A stretch of DNA of 64,000 nt from NCBI GenBank assembly GCA_008360975.2, contig CM039182.1, positions 101,401,443 to 101,465,442 of the forward strand, read 5' to 3'. Within the stretch, counting starts at the first letter, position 1, and each line of letters opens with the position of its first letter. Position numbers and translations under genes: made by a program. The notes under the pieces are model-generated. The model was not told where the DNA came from. It did not search any database and saw nothing but the letters and a program-made list of their open reading frames with translations. Shown piece after piece: positions 37,701 through 49,329 of this stretch. The stretch comes from Lichenostomus cassidix (taxonomy: Eukaryota; Chordata; Aves; Passeriformes; Meliphagidae).

Positions 37701-40700
37701 CAAAGCACACACGTGCACACACTCCAGTGGACAAGAACCTGTTTGAGTTTTCATCTTCCAGTGGCTAAAGAGAGCAAAGGAAATGATTTCTCCTCACATC
37801 ACCTCACATATGCAATGGGCATATGCAACCTTTTGAGGGTTCTAGATCAACCAGCAGGCAGATGGGGGTCCCTCTTTCTACAACCTCTTAGAGGACTGAC
37901 AGATCTAATTGGTTCCCTACAAAGAAGATGATCAGTCTTTGTTTCTTTGTGCTACAAAGAAAGAGGAAAAAATAAAAGGAAATTGGTCAGGCATATATCT
38001 GACTTATTTGTAAAGGTGAAAAAACTGAGAAGCAGTCGGAGTATCCACTGAACTATTAATTAAGTATGACCACAAACTACCCTGTATGACCTACATGCTC
38101 AGCTTAGGTCACTATGAAATTTTAGCATCCAGTCAGGAAGAGTGAATGGATGCCTGGCTTTCTATAGATAGCAACTGCTACTTTGGATACCTTTGGCTAC
38201 CGTCTGGCCTGACGTTATGAAATCTAACTTTACAGATTCAGATGTATTTTGCATTTCCTTAGGTCAAGTCTGAATTTAATCTTCAGGGGAGAAAAAAAAA
38301 TAAAAAGAAGCAGAAGCAGGACAATTATTTAGGAAACTGAAAATGCCACGGGAGCTCTTGGATGCTATGTTTCTCCTTCCCATCTTACTGCATGCAAATA
38401 ACAGCTTTCCTTACAATTTTCGACAGAAAGTATTTGGAGCACTCATTTTGACTTCCTGATTTGAGTGTGTGCTTGACTCTGTGCAAGTGGCTACAGTTAC
38501 CAAAAGCGCTGAAACAGAATGCTGTGCCTCAACATGAATATTCAAGTTCTTTCAGGAGGACACCGCTAAGATCATTACAATTGCTAATTATAAAAGTGGT
38601 AGCCAAAACTCCCGCTTCCTTCTATTATTCTTACATCCTGCAGATGTCCTGATTTAGCCAGTTAATCATCAGATTCTCTTGGGAATCATCTGGTTGTTCA
38701 GTCTTGTTGTTCTTCTTTTTTTAAAAAAAAGAAGTCTCTTTGAATTTTCAGTGTGATGCATCTTATTTTCTCAAATATTATGATTAATTACTTAAATATT
38801 GTATGTGATGTTGGGTTTCTTAAATACTGTTCTTGGCATGCCTGTATGCACTTAAAGGGTCTCCGAGCCACATTTTAGTTCCTGGGAAAACAGCACATGT
38901 CCCTTCAGTCTGAGCAGGCATTTCATTTTGCCTTCAATCATTATGTCACCTGCTCACCCTCCGCCACAGCAGCTCTTTCAGCAGCTCCGTCATGCGGCTT
39001 CTGTAAGTTTTGTTTACATCTGAAAATACTGCTCCTGTGTGGCAGCACTTGTGAGACCTGTACCAAACAGTGTGGTGTGCTTGTGGGCTGCTGTGATGGC
39101 CTTCTCTGCAACAGCACCTTGTGAAATGATGTTTGGGGGAGCAGTCAGCAGAGTGAGTAGCTGGCCAGAGTCCTCTGGCTCTTCCAGCACTTTTGTGCTA
39201 CCTGTCAGCTCTAGGTATCTGAATGTCTCCTCGTCCTTTCATGTGCTCTGATTTTCCCACAGCTAATGAGATAGCATGGGGCTGCCACGCCATAATCTGC
39301 AAGGAGAAGAATGTGAAAGGAGGAAAGGTCACCCATTAGGAAAGCAGAGCCCCGAGGCCTAGGAACACAAAACTGCTGTGTTCCACCTACTGTCGCAAGA
39401 GGCTATATTTGTCAATCGTTTATGCTGTATTTTGTTTGCAACGCACTGACGGTGTGGTATTCACTGCATGGCATAGTCTGATGCTGTGAAAACTCATATC
39501 CTTTGAAAAAGCCACTAATGGAGAATGAGAATGGAGATAATTACAAGAGTTGGCAGAGCTAAACCATCAGATCACAATAGCAAATTTGGCCATCGAATTG
39601 ATTAGCAGCATGAGAGACTCTTCTCTACCAGAACAAGTTCTATTTTTTTCCTCCCTCTCTTTTTCCAATGAGCCAACTGAGCTCAGCTCCAGGGTTTCAA
39701 CAGAGACCACAGATTGTTCTCTATGCCTAACTCATCTCTTTTGTGTTGATTTTCTTTTCAGTCAATTTTCTTTTCAGCAAACAGTGCAAAAGTTGTGTTT
39801 ATTTCTTCTGTGTGGGTTAATGTATCTGAAGATAAATTCTCTCGTTGCTTCTGCACATGCACAACCTCTGTGCTGCATTAACACTGACGATTCAAGTCCC
39901 AGAGTGTGTGTGTAAGGGTGCAAAGCAAAAATCTCATCATGTTCATATTATTTGCTGATTTTTCAGTCAAGCCTAAAACTACTGACAGGTCACCTTCCTG
40001 AAGCACTGGAACTCACTTCTTAGGAGTCAGCCCCAGGGACATGCTCCAAGCTCTTCAGAAGTGATAGCCAAAGCCATGGCAAGAGAGGATGCATGAAAAT
40101 GGAAGAATGTGAAAAGCAAGATAGGTGGGTAAAGTGGGTGATAAAAGGCGTAGTAGGGGGAGGGAAAGAAGAGAAGTAGCTCTAATGAACCTTGGAAGGA
40201 AGATTTCATACAAAGAGAGTTTTAGGGAATGAAGAGATGCCAGCCAGACCTTTTTTTTTCTTCTTCTTTTTTCCCTGTGGATGAGCCCAGAAGAAGAAAC
40301 AAAAGCATCTATGTTGAATGGATGATATTACTCTGGAATCCACATTATCCAGCTGTTGGAATGTTGTTTCCTATGTCTGTGTGAATTTATGATGCCGTTG
40401 TAGAGAACAGATACTGAAGCCTCAAAGCAGTTGGGGTTTCCCCTTGCTGCCATCTTGCACTGCATCTGCTCATCTGCGTCGGCGTGAAACTCTGTCTGTG
40501 GGGCTCAGCAGCAGGGAACATCTGCCTTGGGATGGAGTAGATAACTGCACACAGAAGCCCTCAGTATGCTGCCCAAGGCCATCCAGCATGTCCCTGGTGC
40601 AGCCCTCACCATTCTTAAAAGCATTTCTGTGCCCAAACTTCAGGAACAGCCTTCTTCGCCCAGAGCCATGTGGGAGCTCCAAGTTGCCATGTCCTCATAG

Positions 40701-41650
40701 CAGCAGGTGGTCTGAAAGACCAGAGTGAGCTGCTGGGCAATGCCCTTCATGGAAAGTCAGACTTTCCATCCCCAGTTACTTTTATTCAGGACTGCTGTGG
40801 GCTGGATACATACAAATGGGCAAGCAATGGGCATTTAACATGCCATGTGAGCTCTAACCTGCTGGCTAGTAAACAACAGGTATTTGAACTGCCAAGCAAA
40901 AGAGGCTTGGCAGCCACCCAGCATACATCCTCTCCTGCTGGACTGCTTTCTCCCACATTGGCCATTCCATGCATTTCTTTTAACCTTGCCTTTGTGCAGC
41001 AGTTCACATCTGTGCTCTGCAAAATCAAAACCTTAGACGGCTTTCTTAATCTTGGTTGAATTCATTTGCCCAAATTCTTCTCTTGGTTATTTGAGGCAAA
41101 TCCAGACTTTCTCCCAGGTATACCTGATGGGAAAACTTTGTTGACAATGTTTTTGAACCTCTTTCTTTTGTTATAAACAATGCCCTTGGAACAATTCTAT
41201 GCTGCTTTGTGAACTTATTTTTTTCCATTTGAAAATACTGAATAAACTGAACAACTTGGCGGTGCATTAAAGCTTGTTTGAAACCACACACAAAAGAATT
41301 TGTGCAGCTCAAATGCCAGAGAAATGTGTTCACATGTGATTGAACATAATAGCCCAAGATTAGAAAATCTAGCAAGAAGCAGGGGGGATTAAGAGCATGC
41401 TCTTGTGGAAACCTTGATAACTTCAGATGAAGTCAAGGCAATGAGGTAACCAGATGAGACCAGGTTGCTGAATTCTATCACTCTATCACAAAATAAGCAA
41501 TGTAAAAAGAAGATTTTACTCATTTCACTTCTACTCTTATCCTGCATGGAGGCATGAATATAAATTTTTAAAGCCTTGCAGTATTAAAGCTATATGTTTG
41601 TGTCAGCAAATTGAATACAATCTGTTTTGTAAATATTAGGAGCTCTAAAC
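34791..41650. other. Unique noncoding stretch with several small hairpins
   Basis: No gene recognised. Small structures: 36648-36675 (aaagcattaat / attaatgcttt, T6 loop, overlapping an AATAAA), 38712-38734 (cttc-T7-A8-gaag, almost perfectly self-complementary), 39749-39777 (attttcttttcag twice), and 40749-40769 (atggaaagt / actttccat, 3-nt loop). A T-rich tract lies at about 40251-40275. Open frames reach about 130 codons without recognisable content. Confidence 0.55.
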
Positions 41651-41710
41651 CCTTGGGCCAAATTCTGCAATGAGATGCACAAATACAACTCTGATAGTCT
41701 TCAGCTGAAC
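41651..41710 (-). repeat. Ancient amniote interspersed repeat relic
   Basis: 'cttgggccaaattctgcaat' followed by 'aactctgatagtcttcagct' resembles the opposite strand of the same old dispersed repeat seen at 48.7 kb (remembered form: gggccaaattctg, then a block around 'aactccactgacttcagt'). It is short and diverged; strand is assigned relative to the 48.7-kb copy. Confidence 0.35.
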
Positions 41711-44700
41711 ATATGCATGAAACAATAGAAAGCATAATTTGACTGAGCCAAATCCATTCTTTTTAGCAATATAAAACATTGGAAAAATACATTGGGCTAC
41801 ATTCTGATCTTGGATGCTTTTTTATATTGAGATAATAACACAGCCAGCTATGTTACTGTAATTTAAAAATATGCTAGCAAAAAAGAACAGAATTGGAGCT
41901 GTTTGTTGTAGAGTCTAATAAAAACATTCTCCTTCTTGGTGAGATGCTGGGTCTTTAAAGAAAACTTTAGCACCTATGTTAAAAAAATGAAATTCCTACC
42001 TACGCCAAGAGTCTTGTACATTTTGACTGAGTGGAATTGCAAAGCAGTAAGGCATCAAATAGATCTCAAAAACTACTTTTCACTTCACCAGAAGGCTGAA
42101 TCTGTGAGATCAGCTAGATTCATGTGTGACTTTGTAGTTACTCCTCACTAGTGAGATTAATAAATGAGTTTAAAATTTTCTCCCACCATACCCTGAATAA
42201 GCTAAAATGATGTATTCCTCATCTGAAAATTTCTTACATTTAAGTGCTGGCCTCCATCCCTCTCTGATGGAGCTGGAGCTTGTTGTCCTACTCACACATC
42301 TCTATTCTCATGAAATTTAAAAAAACTTGTTTCTCTAAGACCATCCCATACTTTTCTAGTTGTCTAAGTTTCTAGAAAAATATCAGTTCTAGGAAAATAA
42401 TTAAATAGCTCAAGATGAAATTTATAAAGCAAGCCATCTTGAATATTTTTCCTCTTGCTCTACACTTGAACAGAACCTTCTAGTTCACATTTCTTAAGCA
42501 ACAAAATGAAGCATAAAGTTCTGTTTTACAATGACCCTGAACTGGATGATTCACTCTTTGGCACAGGTTTTAAGGCAGGATTATTTAGAATTTCTAAATT
42601 TTCTTATTGAAGGAGAAAAATTTCATTCTTTATATTGTCTCATTTTGTTGTTTGCAAAACTAATGTCAATCTAGAACTTGATTTTGAAAATTGTGGTCAG
42701 GAGTTGTCCTATCTAGGGTTGGGGAATGGGCTCATCTCCTTTTATCTCTGTGATTTATACTGCTTTGTTGCAAGGAAAATAAAGTGTTATTACAATTCAA
42801 TGTGTGTTACTGCTCTCTGAGGAAAGGGCAACCTATTAGGAAAAAGGCACAAAACTCAATGTAATTTGAAAATAACACAGCATAACTGATATTTCTTTAA
42901 AACAGGCTTATATGGAAGGGAACCAGAGGTTAATTGTGCAAAATAGTATTACTGCACATCCAAATGCCATTTCTAAATGTTATAGTACATTAAAGTATAC
43001 TGCAGTGAATTAATAGTCCTAGCAGTGATGATAAGCATGAGTGGACTTGAGGAGGTATCCTGCAGCTGCTTTCTGTCAAATATAAGTAATATTAAGGAAA
43101 CAAGGAACTCTGCTTTTTACCAGAGTTAATGAGATATTAACAGCAAATTAAGTAACTTTAAACCAAAACTTCCTTATTATATTTTAGCAAAATATTGCCT
43201 AACAATTTTTTCAGTAGTGACTGAGCTGGAATGACCTTGCAGAGAAATTTGGCAAGCCTGTGTAGTGTTTGGGTTGCTTTCTCATTTAAGGTGTCACTGA
43301 TAGGGTCACCTCATGCCATGTAAATGTCCATCCAGCCCAGCTTGGTGCAGCCTATTGATCTTTCCACACTTTGACACCACTGTCAATGGTGCCTATTGGT
43401 TAGTATTCCCAAGACATCTAGACTGGTATTCAGCCAAAGTCAAGCCAGTGCCACTGAGGCTGAACAAATAATCCTTGCCAAATGTCATATCAAATTTGCA
43501 GTTTTCAGCTGCTGAGGTGCTATGAGAAACAGCACAGGAAATGGTGACTGAGTGTCTGTCCTGAGAACCCTGTAGATTTCAGTGTCACCTGTCATATTAG
43601 TAGAGGTCACCTTTAAGGGAAGTTACTCAGTGCTGTGAAAGGGTAGGTAGACTTTTCTGATAATTTTTCTAAGGTAACCTGAAGGACCCAGATGTCACTT
43701 ACCTATTTCTTTTCAGAAAGTGTGGGGCACATGCTCTGCTTTTGAAAAGTCTCCCCAGGAAAGAGTCCAGAAATGTATTGGAAATTCTATCGCTCCACAG
43801 CCCCTCCATAGTGCCATTGCTCATTGCTGCTGGAGATCTGAGGGCAGAACAGAGGCCAAGGGCTCTTATGAAATGTGTAGTGTTTCAGGATACATGAGGT
43901 TGAATTTATAAACCAGATTTACAGAAAAACGGATTAGAGGAGTGCCAACAAAGGAACCAGTTTCAGGTGGCTACACTGCTTGGTCTCTGTAGGAGAGATG
44001 CAATTCACTCTGCTGCTCAGTGTAGTTCAGAGTTATGCACATCTACTTGTGGTTAAAGTTGCCAGAAGAATAGAAGCATCATGAAACTATCTAGTGCAGG
44101 AATAACACATTTTGCCAAAACAAAAACTTCTCAGAAGATTGGTGTGCAAGTTATCACTGAATGATTGCAGGGGAAAACTTGAATTTCTCTCAGTTTCTCT
44201 TGCATCTCTTAAGGAAAATTCTCTCAAGTAATGAGAAACAACAATTTCCTTGGACTTTCGTGTATGTACTGATGTATTATTGCCTTAAGCAAAAAGGCAC
44301 AGCATAAATAACTGCATTACAATGCAATGCACACTCTAGAGCGTTGTAATCACTGACACAATTGTAACAGCAGGTCTGTGTTGTCCCGTTAAATAGAGAT
44401 CTGTAATTCAGACCATGCAGAATTGAGTGTGGTTTGTACCCCTCAGGATCATAAATCTAAGGTGGGAGTTTTACTGTTACATTGCAGCTTTCTTCACTAT
44501 GGTGATAGCCATCAACTGCAAGCATAAGCTCCTACATCAATTCAGTGATAATAGGACTCCCTGGGTATCATCACCGAAGTGTCTCTGACCAATTAAAGTT
44601 TTTCACTTAGTCGATCCAACATAAATATTTTTTAATACCAATTAACACAATCCGTTCATCATGATGATAGTTTTACAGTTGTGCCAGCATTTGCAAACCT

Positions 44701-47700
44701 TGGAATACATAAGGTACAGAGAAAATCCCACAGCCTGAATGAAAAATCATCTTTTTCTTGAAATAGTGTCCTGATAGTTTTACATGTGATGTTCTATCAG
44801 AATGAAAGAAAGCTCCAGGATAGATGTTCAATTAAATTTCTTGTTTTCATTCCAGAAAGAGTGCAGCTATACATTTTAGATGGTTCTGCCGTGCTATATT
44901 ATTAGGAGCAAAATATATTATTAGGTTATTTAAAGAAAGTATCTCTTCCCTTTAAGCTAGTGGTACTGGGAGTGTTTGGGGGTATTTTTTCAGCCCCAAC
45001 AATATTACTTCCCCCAAACAAGATTGTAATTACAGCGTAAAGGAGAAAAAATAGATTTACAGTTTGATGACAGTGAAGGCAATAATCCTAACAAATAGAG
45101 GACAGAGCCTAATAAAAAACAGTTATGATTTTTGCCTTGTCCCTGACTATGTAATTTCCTTGTTCTATCTGTGGGAGGACACACATTGCCTGAGCTACTC
45201 CTGAGGCTCTCCAAAGTCATCTTTCACTCTTACATTTCAGCGGCAAGCACTTACAGAAAACTTTCATTTCATATAACAGCTATGTATTACCTAAGAAACC
45301 TCAGCAGCAGGATTGTTCAGTGTGATTCTTGGAACATAAAAATGATTGTTTTTCATTGAAATGTTCTGGTCCAATTTAACCCACTGAGAACAGCAAATAG
45401 CGAGTGTCTGAAATAAATCATTTTCAGATGACAGGAGAAAAGTACCAGGAATTAGGAATCTGAGGGTATTAGTTCTTGCTCTGCCACTGGCTGCCCACAG
45501 GACTTTGGTCAAACTGCTTTGTTTCTCATGTTTCCCTTCCCTGTTGTCACTACTTCAATTGCAGGCTTTCTGTTTGAGTTTGCACAGACGGCAGCACAGT
45601 GCAATTCCATCCAAGAAAGGGCACATTTGCAAAAACAGGCAGGCTTTCTCTCTCATTAACTTCACCAGTCCTGTGCTGTCATGGGGTTTGTTGAGGTTTT
45701 TTAAGGATGAACATCAGCTGCTGAAAACATATATTTTTGTTTTGGGAAAAAGTAATTTTCTGGGTTTTGAGCCTGCTGTGGGTCCAGCAAGATGTATGTG
45801 GACAGGGATGCTCACAGCCCCTGTGCAAGCAGCTGGAATAGCTGCTGGCAGTATCTGGCTCCTATCTCCTCCCCAAAATACTTCCTTGTCCTGGACACGC
45901 TTCACCACAACCAAGAGGGGGTTCCTTCACCTGACTTCAAGAAAACACTGCTTACTTGGCTTAGACATAATTCAAACATGAATTTCGTAGAAGAATTACA
46001 AGGAGGGTGGAAAACAGCAAATATGTGAAGTTTCCCTCACACTCAGATTACACTGGGATTTGTAGCCAGATAGGTTTTTAGCCTGCTGGAGTCATTACCA
46101 CATTTTGAGGCCTCAGGTAATTTTCATCCATCACTGGATTGATTGAGACAGGGTGAATTTTTCTGCCTTTTCAAGGAACCTGGCTGGGTCACTGGAAATG
46201 GAAAGTTCAGACTGGCCCATTTCAGCAGGCGACAGAAAGCCACTTTAGACACTTATCTGATGACAGTCTCATACCTTGCTTGATAAAGTCAAATCAGATC
46301 AGAGCACAGCAGAAAGCAGAGTTCCTACTATATTAATAAGAGGAGAAAATCTGCTTTTTCTAGGCCTTTAGTCCCTGCATAATCAGAGAGCCCCAACATC
46401 AGACTACGGAGCAGCGATAGAAAGGAGTGAGGGAGAAGAACTCTGCAGGGCAGGGAGCTGGCAGAATGGGGTGGCAGGGAAGGAGGAAAGAGCCTTCCAG
46501 CAGGTGAAAACAATTAGGGAAGAGACTGTGACCTATCCTGCACAAGTTATTAAGTTGTTCCCAGATGGCTTTTATTAATGAAATTGTGGCCTAATTATGC
46601 CACCACACTTGAATTTTGTTTTATTTTCTGTGCTTCTGGGACAGGAAGCAAAATATATTCAGGAGAAATGAGAAGATGGTCCTGGAGACAAAAATCCCTG
46701 GCACTTTTAAAGATATATTAACCAATACAGTAGCAATCTTGCTCATGGGAAAGCAGACAAAATTGCAAAAACATGGAGAAGGAGACTAGAAAAAAGAGAA
46801 GAAACAGAATTAAAGGAAGAGCACAACACTGTGAAAGAAATGAAGGACATAGAGCAGCTTCTTAAATTGTAAGGGAAAAATGTTATTGTCAAACACCGTG
46901 CATGACATGCACAAACAATGAATACTTTCTAAATCCTGTACAGAAGCATGAAGGGTATAGAAATGTCTGCCAATATAGCCTTTCCTAAACGATCCATCCA
47001 TCCAGGGCAAAATTATGCAGGCAGCCTCACAAAAGCCCGCTTTACAGAGGCCAGCTTTCTCCCCTCCTGTCCTCTGGTGTTACTAGAACAAGAAGAAAAC
47101 CTGGGAAAAAGACTTTTTTTTTGGTTCTCAGCAGTGCAGTACATAGGTCTTAATTTATGAAGATTCATTCTGAATAGTGCTACTGTAACCTCAGTGTACC
47201 CGCCAAAGTTGAGAAAGTTTGACAGCACTGCAGGCTGAAGATGTCCACTTGTTTCTTCATTTTATTTATTTTTAGTTTTCAGGTTGCTTTTAAAAAGCCT
47301 TATGTTACTATGGTTATAGCTGTGATGGTCAGAGGACATGGGTGAGCTAAAATTTGCAGGTCTTTACTGGTAAAACTAGCACAATGGGAAAAATGAGGAA
47401 ATCTTCCTGGTGTACAACCCTTTCCTATCTACTTTTTCTGACCATAGGGATTGGTCTAATAAAAGATTCTACTCCCACTCACCAACCTTATCTCCCTGGC
47501 AAAAGGATTGTAATTCATTTACAGCTCTAAGGGCCTTATACTACTATTTATTTTAATGCTGGAACAATCCTGAACAATGTGCCTCTGTATTTGATAGTCT
47601 GAATTTGAAGCACTAAAGGCAATTTGTGACATAACTCACTCAGGCTTTTTTTTTTTTCTTCTTTTTTCTTTTTTGGTCCCAAATGCATAGCTTAACTCAC

Positions 47701-48674
47701 ATAATCAGAAAGTGGATTTATAGAACCCATTGCAGCTTTAATACTTGAAGAAGCATTAGCAATTTAGGAAAAGGTAGTAGATATAAACACTGGAAATTTT
47801 AGAAAATGTTAATCCCTTCCTTAGTGAAATATACTTGCCTTGCCTGAGGCATCTTTCCTAGAAAAAAAAAAACAAGCTGCATTAAAATTTAACTGCAGGA
47901 TTGAATTTAATTTTGTTTTATCACATTTGTGCACAGGAAATATATAAGAATAACTAGTTCTTCCTGCAAAAGGTATCATCAGAGCATTGTCTGACATGTT
48001 TGTAATTGTTTATGCAAGGACTGGGGAATGTGATGGAGAATGCTGTGTCCCAGCAGTTGTAAGCTGTGCTAAAATCCAGTGCAAAACAAACTATTGCTAG
48101 TTAAGTAATTTGAGAAGACCAGCTTAAAGCACATTCACTGCTGCTTGTGCAAGAAGAGCTCCTCCATGAACATGAAAGAATTTTGCTCATCCGTAGTACG
48201 TTGCTATAAATTATTTACATTTGGGCTGGATTCACGTCCTGATTTGGTTTCATGAGAGTATTAAGCATGTTTCTGATACTGGATAAGTAATGAAAACCAA
48301 CAATACTGAGGACATAGCAATACATCCTAAATACCTGCTGCATTAGATGAGCACTTTGGCAGACATGGATAATGGAGAGAGAGAGACTTTACAGATTCCT
48401 CTGTCTTTTTGTTCTATCAGCTTACCTTCTAAACCTGTCTGGAATAGAAAGGGAATAAAATGCTGTTTAACATGCATGCAAGAAAATTTGTTCTGCTGCT
48501 TATGGCCATGTAAGATTGAGGGATTTCTTTTGGGTTTATTATTAGCATAATCAGAAACATTGCACTCCATCATGTTGTGATAATAATCCTTGTTTTACAG
48601 GGGCAAAATCGACAGCAGGATAAATCCTTTGTTCACTTCCACTGGGGCAAAGCCAAAATAATCATGTTCATAAC
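41711..48674. other. Unique noncoding stretch, no gene recognised
   Basis: AT-rich sequence. A T-rich tract lies at 47647-47676. At 43717-43911 a good acceptor (ctatttcttttcag) is followed by about 64 open codons, unrecognised. A 158-codon frame at 45505-45981 has no ATG start and no recognisable content. No repeat family was identified. Confidence 0.55.
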
Positions 48675-48716
48675 AGATTTACTCTGGAGTTTACATCGGG
48701 GTAAATGAAATCAGAA
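48675..48716 (+). repeat. Ancient amniote interspersed repeat relic
   Basis: 'cagatttactctggagttta' then 'catcggggtaaatgaaatca' resembles an old dispersed motif of reptiles and birds (remembered form: ggagttactctggatttaca, then a 'ggtgtaaatgagatcagaa'-like end). The preceding 48638-48660 may belong to the same copy. Confidence 0.38.
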
Positions 48717-49284
48717 AACATTGCAAACATATGTATTATGGACAGTAATGGGTACCAAGTGTAGAAAATGCAGCATTACCACTTGAACTCAGTTTTACCT
48801 TTCACAGCATTATTGGACTGCTTTTTTGCAGCTCATGTCAGCTGCTCAGAAGGCTAACACCCCGTAGAAAAAAACAAAGTGAATTTTATATAACCAATTT
48901 CTTTAAATCCTTGGATTTCCAGATTTCATGCTCCATCCAACGTGATTTCTTATGAGATCCAGAATCCAGTACCTTTAAAACTGACAATATTATCACTGAA
49001 GAAAAAGTTAAATGGAGCTCCTAGGACTGGATTAGCATTTTTTCTGGCAAAGAGGTAGAATCATATTAACAGATTTGCCGAGGACTCTGATGAGTGTGCT
49101 TAGGGAGCAGGCAGTCTGAGAAGCAGTCAGAACCTCCAGAGAAGTGGTTCGTCATCGCCTGGGTGGTGCTAAATGTACCAGCTTGTTTAAATAGCAAATG
49201 ATTTTAAATATGAAAGGAGACTTCTTCCAAGAATTGTTATATTGAGCATCACAAAATTGCTGTGTATTTTTTTTTTTCTCCCAG
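48717..49284. other. Unique noncoding stretch
   Basis: No gene or repeat recognised. It ends in a strong T-rich tract (T13 then ctcccag) that forms the acceptor-like signal of the candidate microexon. Confidence 0.55.
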
Positions 49285-49329
49285 AGAGCTAACCTCCATC
49301 TGTTTCTGAAAGAGCTTAGCATTCATGAA
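49285..49329 (+). other. Candidate 45-nt microexon, unassigned
   Basis: The 45 nt lie between a strong acceptor-like site (a 13-T polypyrimidine tract ending cccag, AG at 49283-49284) and a consensus-like donor (GAA|GTAAGA, intron from 49330). The length is a multiple of three, and in frame 0 the segment is open, reading RANLHLFLKELSIHE. I do not recognise the peptide. Microexons of this kind occur in neuronal genes, but no flanking exons were identified here, so this is a splice-signal candidate only. Confidence 0.18.

Noticed and set aside
45505..45981. A 158-codon plus-strand open frame
   Set aside because: It begins at a TTG rather than an ATG, shows no domain or codon signal, and overlaps minus-strand frames of similar quality.
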